A DNA stretch of 9,516 bases from Gemmatimonadota bacterium (GTDB lineage Bacteria > Gemmatimonadota > Gemmatimonadetes > Gemmatimonadales > Gemmatimonadaceae). Where the stretch lies: NCBI GenBank assembly GCA_003222065.1, contig QHUV01000046.1:1-9516 (forward strand), written 5' to 3'. The notes beneath the pieces were generated by a model, which was not told the DNA's origin, ran no database searches, and saw nothing but the letters and a program-made list of their open reading frames with translations. Below are positions 5,564 to 9,516 of this stretch, piece after piece (position 1 is the stretch's first letter; each line of letters starts with the position of its first letter). The position numbers and the translations under genes were made by a program.

Positions 5564-6418
5564 TTACTCGCTACTTCTCTCCATCAGACATAAGCCCCCC
5601 CACGGCCGTTTCCCTTGAGCGCCGTTCATTTCAGGGAAGAAGCCGAAGAGCTTGAGCGGCCAAGGCAGCCGACCGGCGCGGTGCGCGGCTTTGAGCGTCG
5701 ACTGGACCTCCAGCGGGCGCCAGCCGTAGCGGCGAAAGATGTCGGGCCCCTCCGGCGGCGCGAACTTGAAGGGCGCGCCGGCGCGCTCGAGCTCCGCGCC
5801 GCCTTCCTTGCGCAGCATTTCCATGAGGCCAGGCGACACGACGTCGAGGACCCAGTATCGAAACGTCGGCTGCTTCGCAAGGTCGGTCGCCAGAACGCCG
5901 ACGTCGTCGGGGCTGAGGTAGATGAGTAAACCCTCACTGACGATCATCACGCGCTTGCTCGACGCGCCGACCTGCGTGAAGAGCGCGCGACGCCTGGCGA
6001 CGTCGGCGAGGTCGAGCGCAATGCGCTCGACCTTGCAGCGTGGTTTCTCGCCCTTGAGCATTTGCTCTTTGTAGGCGAGCAGCTCTGGCAGGTCGACCTC
6101 TATCCAGCGTAGCGTCGACGGCACGGCCATGCGATAGGGCCGCGTGTCCAGACCAGCCGCGAGATTGAGAATCGTGTCGACGCCGCCGGCGAGTTGACGC
6201 TCGATGTACTGATCGACGACGTGCGTGCGCATCACCCATGACCAGGCGTTCTTGGTGTGCATGGTCATTGCCGTCGCGATCTGCTGGCCGCGCTCCCCCG
6301 CGAGCCGGCGCGCCAGCGGATCGCGGAAGAGCGCGTCGGGGCGTTCCGTTTCCTGCGCGCGAAACACGGCGGCCCAGCGCGCCGTGTCGGAGATGTTTCT
6401 GATCAGCGGTTCGGTCAT
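5564..6418 (-). CDS. Class I SAM-dependent methyltransferase, LCM/TIGR00027 type
   Basis: From ATG 6418 the protein has 284 residues, the usual size for this family. It starts with the typical TARWAAVFRAQET-type N-terminus (12-24) and a DPLARRLAG block (33-41). The SAM-binding motif I is ILNLAAGLDTRPYR (83-96), the acidic motif is WIEVDLPEL (105-113), and the post-II motif is VMIVSEGLLIYLSP (157-170). These are hallmarks of the leucine carboxyl methyltransferase (Ppm1/LCM)-like family that in bacteria is annotated 'putative SAM-dependent methyltransferase, TIGR00027'; related members make O-methylated polyketides or unknown small molecules. The acceptor cannot be read from sequence. No membrane segment is visible, so it is cytosolic. 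It starts 14 bases after the stop of the M28 peptidase on the same strand, so the two are very probably co-transcribed, although no functional link is obvious. The frame stays open upstream to 6574, but those codons overlap the peptidase. Confidence 0.92.
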   Translation of the reverse strand: MTEPLIRNISDTARWAAVFRAQETERPDALFRDPLARRLAGERGQQIATAMTMHTKNAWSWVMRTHVVDQYIERQLAGGVDTILNLAAGLDTRPYRMAVPSTLRWIEVDLPELLAYKEQMLKGEKPRCKVERIALDLADVARRRALFTQVGASSKRVMIVSEGLLIYLSPDDVGVLATDLAKQPTFRYWVLDVVSPGLMEMLRKEGGAELERAGAPFKFAPPEGPDIFRRYGWRPLEVQSTLKAAHRAGRLPWPLKLFGFFPEMNGAQGKRPWGGLCLMERSSE

Positions 6419-6432
6419 GGGAATAACAAAGA

Positions 6433-8169
6433 CTACTTGTTTGCCAAGGTCGAGTCCCGCTTCGCCTTGAACTCGTTCCCTGCCCGCCACTGCGGCATCG
6501 AATCCGTTTGCGCGACGACATAGCCGACGCGGAAGAGCGTGCGCACATCCTGTGCGCCGCCGGACAAGTCCCAATCCTTCTTCACCTCGTCGGACGGCTT
6601 GTGGTAGTCCTTGCTCGTGTACTCGTCGCGCTTGCGCATGCCATAGCCGTTAGGCTTGCCGATGAAGTCGATACCGGCGTCCGTGTCGAGGGCCGGTACA
6701 CCCTGTTTCGCAAACTCGAAATGGTCTGATCGGTAGTAGAACCCCTTCTCCGGCTCGGCATCCGGACGGACGGTCCGGCCGTCGGCGGTGAGGACGCGCG
6801 TCAACGCGTCATCGAGCGTCGAGTTGCCGAGTCCGATGACCGTGAAATCGCTCGTGCGGCCCCACTGATTGATACCGTCCATGTTGATGTTGGCGGCAGT
6901 CTTCGCGAGCGGATAGAGCGGATGCTCCGCGTAGTACTTCGAGCCAACGAGTCCCTTTTCTTCGGCGGTAACGGAAAGAAACAAAATCGAGCGTCTTGGC
7001 GGCGCCGGGAGCTTCGTGTACGCCTTCGCGATCTCGAGCAGCGCCGAGCAACCGCTAGCGTTGTCGGCGGCGCCGTTGAAGATCTGATCGCCTTTGAGGG
7101 TCGTGTCGCGGCCCAGATGATCCCAGTGCGCGGTGTAGACGACGTATTCGTCTTTCTTGTCGCCGCCGTCGAGCTTCGCGGCGACGTTCTTGGATTGAAT
7201 TTCGCGGTGATCGATCTTGACGTCGAAGGTGGCCTTGGCATCGAGTGGCACCGGCTTGAAGTCTTTCGTCTTCGCCGCCGCCTTGAGTGAGTCGAAATTC
7301 AAACCCGCGTCGCGGAACAGCTCTTTGGCTTTCTCGAGCCGGATCCAACCTTCGACGGGCACGCGTCTTTCGGCGTCGGCTGACGGGACGTCGAACTGCT
7401 CGGCCGAGTTGCTGGACCTAACGACTTCGTAAGGATAGCCGGCCGGTCCGGTCTCGTGGATGATGATCGCCGCCGCGGCGCCCTTCTCGGTTGCGATCTC
7501 GTACTTGTACGTCCAGCGGCCGTAATACGTCATCGCCTTGCCCTTGAACATCGTCGTATCGAGCGCGGTCGTGTCGCCCTTTGCCGCATTAGGTGCGGGC
7601 ACCGCCGGATCGTTGATGAGCATCAAGATCGTCTTGCCGTGCACGTCGAGCCCCTTGTAATCATCCCACGCGTACTCCGGAGCGACGACGCCATAGCCGA
7701 CGAACACGACATCCGATGCGTCGATCTTCGTCTCGTCGCGGTTGTGGCGTGAGTTCGCGATGTAATCGTCGGGGTACCGAAGCGAGACCGTCTTGCCTCG
7801 CGCGCTGAACGAAGCGGCGGGATGCGCCTTGTATCCGATGAGATCGACCTTCTGGATGAATGTGCCATCGGGGTTGCCAGGCTTGAGCCCGAGCGCCTGA
7901 AACTGTTGTGTGAGATAGGCAACAGCCTTCTCCTCACCTGGCGTGCCGGGAGCACGACCCTCCATGGAATCGGCGGCGAGATCCTTGATGTGCTGGAGCA
8001 GCGCGGCCGTGTCTATCGCTTGCGCGGCGGCAGTGACAGCGGGTGCCCGCGCCGCCGAATCGGTAAAGGTCGATGAGGCGGTGGCACTCGCACCAGCGTG
8101 AGAAGAGCTGTTGTCGCGAGCGCATCCGGCCAACGCGATCGCGAGGCTGGCACATATGAATGGACGCAT
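6433..8169 (-). CDS. M28-family zinc metallopeptidase lipoprotein with PA domain
   Basis: From ATG 8169 the protein has 578 residues. Residues 1-16 are a lipoprotein signal with lipobox LAGC (Cys16), followed by a Ser/Ala-rich spacer to about 50. A PA-like insert lies at about 150-275 (VVFVGYGV...[15 protein letters not shown]). The M28 catalytic domain carries the full two-zinc set: His348 (TAHWDHLG), bridging Asp369 (NGAADNASG), catalytic Glu403 and ligand Glu404 (TAEEKG), Asp431 (NINMDGI) and His523 (DYHKPSDE). It is therefore expected to be an active aminopeptidase or carboxypeptidase-like enzyme at the cell envelope, releasing amino acids from peptides; close relatives are often annotated glutamate carboxypeptidase-like or leucyl aminopeptidase-like. 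The frame is open to 8496, but the 8169 start gives the lipoprotein signal and avoids overlap with the divergent gene. No Shine-Dalgarno site precedes it. It is first gene of a two-gene unit with the methyltransferase. Confidence 0.95.
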   Translation of the reverse strand: MRPFICASLAIALAGCARDNSSSHAGASATASSTFTDSAARAPAVTAAAQAIDTAALLQHIKDLAADSMEGRAPGTPGEEKAVAYLTQQFQALGLKPGNPDGTFIQKVDLIGYKAHPAASFSARGKTVSLRYPDDYIANSRHNRDETKIDASDVVFVGYGVVAPEYAWDDYKGLDVHGKTILMLINDPAVPAPNAAKGDTTALDTTMFKGKAMTYYGRWTYKYEIATEKGAAAAIIIHETGPAGYPYEVVRSSNSAEQFDVPSADAERRVPVEGWIRLEKAKELFRDAGLNFDSLKAAAKTKDFKPVPLDAKATFDVKIDHREIQSKNVAAKLDGGDKKDEYVVYTAHWDHLGRDTTLKGDQIFNGAADNASGCSALLEIAKAYTKLPAPPRRSILFLSVTAEEKGLVGSKYYAEHPLYPLAKTAANINMDGINQWGRTSDFTVIGLGNSTLDDALTRVLTADGRTVRPDAEPEKGFYYRSDHFEFAKQGVPALDTDAGIDFIGKPNGYGMRKRDEYTSKDYHKPSDEVKKDWDLSGGAQDVRTLFRVGYVVAQTDSMPQWRAGNEFKAKRDSTLANK

Positions 8170-8338
8170 GAATGGCACGGTAGCTGGAAAGACGAGGAGT
8201 GAAATCACGAGGCTTGCCGTCTCCGGGGACCCGAGGTGCGGCGGAGAAATCTTTGGAGTGTCAGGCCAAGCGGCAAGGGCCGATCGGCGCGATATTGCAG
8301 ATGCTCCGAGCGTCTCCCCACACCCACCGACTTCATCG
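8170..8338. promoter_or_regulatory. Divergent intergenic region with nested inverted repeats
   Basis: This 169-base region lies between two head-to-head lipoprotein genes. An outer inverted repeat CTTGCCG (8213-8219)/CGGCAAG (8271-8277) encloses an inner one TCTCCG (8220-8225)/CGGAGA (8242-8247). These could be regulator-binding sites or a stem-loop in the leader of either gene. A GATATT (8291-8296) resembles a -10 box for the rightward gene, but I find no matching -35. No Shine-Dalgarno site is seen on either side. Confidence 0.4.
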
Positions 8339-9516
8339 ATGACCGACCACCGAATCAGCGCCGCAATCGTCCTCGCTGCGATAGTCGCGGCGTCCGGGTG
8401 CGCACGTGATAAGCGTTCAGCGGGAGGCGATAGCACGCGCAGCGGCGCCAGCGCGGGCGCCGCCTCGACGGGGACAGCCACATGTAGCGGAGACAATGGC
8501 GGACTGACGCTACCTCCGAGTTTTTGTGCGACGATCTTCGCGGACAGTATCGGCCACGCGCGCCATGTCGTCGTCGCGCCTAACGGCGACGTCTACGTCA
8601 ATACCTGGAGCGGCATCTATTTCGGTGGCGACAAGGGCCCACCGGGCGGCTATCTCGTCATGCTGCGCGATACGACGCATGACGGGCGTGCCGACGTCGT
8701 AACGCGGTTTGGCGCGAAAGCGGATAGTGGCGGGCATGGCGGCACGGGTATCGGTCTGCATGGTGGGGCGTTGTACGCCGAGGAGAATGGAACCATCGCG
8801 CGGTACACTCTAACGGCCGGCGGCGGTGCCCCGACCGACCCGGTAACGGTCGTGCGTGGACTCCCGCTCAACGGCGACCATCCCATGCATCCGTTCGCGA
8901 TCGACTCGTCAGGCACGCTGTACGTCGACCTGGGCTCGGCCAGCAACTCCTGCCAGCTCACGAACCGAGTGCCAAATTCGCCCGGCCACAATCCGTGCAC
9001 TGAGCTTCGCACACGTGGTGGCATCTGGGCATACGACGCTGGTAAGACCGGTCAGACCTTTTCGCCGGCGAATCGTTATGCAACGGGGATCCGGAACGCG
9101 GTCGGCATTACAATCGGCCCGGACGGTAAGCTCTGGTCGACGCAACATGGCCGCGATCAACTTGCGGAGAATTGGTCGAAGCTGTACACCGCCGAGCAAG
9201 GGCAGAACCTTCCCGCCGAAGAGCTGTTGTCGATCGACAAGGACGCCGACTTCGGCTGGCCGCGCTGCTATTTCGACGGCGATCAGCAAAAGCTCGTGTT
9301 GGCGCCGGAGTACGGGGGCGACGGTGGCAAGGCTGTTGGGGACTGCGGGTCGAAGCAAGCGCCGGCGGCGTTCTTCCCAGCGCACTGGGCTCCGGACGGC
9401 TTGCTCTTCTACACGGGCACCCAGTTTCCCGCGCGCTATCGCAACGGCGCGTTCATCGCGTTTCACGGATCGTGGAATCGCGCGCCCGGTCCGCAGGGTG
9501 GATATCAGGTCGTGTT
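8339..9516 (+). CDS. PQQ-type sugar/sorbosone dehydrogenase lipoprotein (3' end cut by window)
   Basis: The frame is open from ATG 8339 to the window edge, giving 392 visible residues with no stop. The N-terminus ([10 protein letters not shown]) is a lipoprotein signal with Cys at residue 19, followed by a Ser/Gly/Ala linker. The rest matches the glucose/sorbosone dehydrogenase beta-propeller family (COG2133 type): residues read P-x-x-[76 protein letters not shown], and [19 protein letters not shown] followed by [10 protein letters not shown]. All are characteristic propeller blades of the family, which oxidises sugars or aldoses in the periplasm with pyrroloquinoline quinone and passes electrons to the respiratory chain. 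PQQ binding itself and the substrate are inferred from family, and some family members lack known activity. Full-length relatives are usually around 400-450 residues, so little is missing unless a cytochrome domain follows. It is divergent from the M28 peptidase. Confidence 0.93.
   Translation, partial: MTDHRISAAIVLAAIVAASGCARDKRSAGGDSTRSGASAGAASTGTATCSGDNGGLTLPPSFCATIFADSIGHARHVVVAPNGDVYVNTWSGIYFGGDKGPPGGYLVMLRDTTHDGRADVVTRFGAKADSGGHGGTGIGLHGGALYAEENGTIARYTLTAGGGAPTDPVTVVRGLPLNGDHPMHPFAIDSSGTLYVDLGSASNSCQLTNRVPNSPGHNPCTELRTRGGIWAYDAGKTGQTFSPANRYATGIRNAVGITIGPDGKLWSTQHGRDQLAENWSKLYTAEQGQNLPAEELLSIDKDADFGWPRCYFDGDQQKLVLAPEYGGDGGKAVGDCGSKQAPAAFFPAHWAPDGLLFYTGTQFPARYRNGAFIAFHGSWNRAPGPQGGYQVV

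Noticed and set aside
8170..8496. N-terminal extension of the M28 peptidase to 8496
   Set aside because: It would overlap the divergent dehydrogenase gene and bury the lipoprotein signal that begins at 8169.
8510..9466. Minus-strand open frames at 8510-8761, 8650-9024 and 8909-9466
   Set aside because: They are shadows of the dehydrogenase gene, whose plus frame is open throughout and matches family motifs along its whole length.

Overview
This is a GC-rich bacterial chromosomal window of ordinary gene density. It carries seven well-supported protein genes on both strands, and the last one runs off the right edge. The gene mix suggests Gemmatimonadota or a similar soil phylum: a large M28 peptidase lipoprotein, a sorbosone-dehydrogenase-type PQQ protein, an LCM/TIGR00027-type methyltransferase, a stand-alone ParB-like protein and few clear Shine-Dalgarno sites. 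That assignment is an inference from gene content and style; there is no marker gene. No RNA gene, CRISPR array, transposase, phage gene or recognisable defence system is visible.

Layout from left to right: (1) Positions 1-256 are a leader with two hairpins, followed by a secreted protein (257-1135, +) made of two diverged copies of one domain joined by a Gly/Asn-rich linker. (2) A 97-base, nearly perfect hairpin (1173-1269) sits where this gene converges with a leftward block. (3) That leftward block holds a proline-rich, coiled-coil, single-span membrane protein (2292-3074, -), then a stand-alone ParB-N-domain protein (1317-2273, -) 18 bases downstream. An exported alpha/beta hydrolase (3131-4126, -) lies just upstream of the pair. 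(4) A second, unrelated alpha/beta hydrolase (4268-5269, +) is transcribed divergently from the first. (5) Positions 5270-5563 hold no gene but contain 7-base-periodic repeats and a 19-base inverted repeat. (6) An M28 metallopeptidase lipoprotein (6433-8169, -) is followed after 14 bases by a SAM-dependent methyltransferase (5564-6418, -); the two probably form an operon. (7) A divergent intergenic region with nested inverted repeats (8170-8338) leads into a PQQ-type sugar/sorbosone dehydrogenase lipoprotein (8339 to the window end, +).

Many of the products act outside the cytoplasm: the secreted repeat protein, both hydrolases, the peptidase and the dehydrogenase all carry export-type N-termini. 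This fits an envelope or periplasm-oriented, polymer-degrading lifestyle. The genes do not form one obvious pathway. I did not find a convincing new multi-gene system. The features most worth a second look are the heptamer-periodic repeat family at gene borders, the duplicated-domain secreted protein, the ParB-like/membrane-coiled-coil pair, and an over-represented octamer GCCTAACG.
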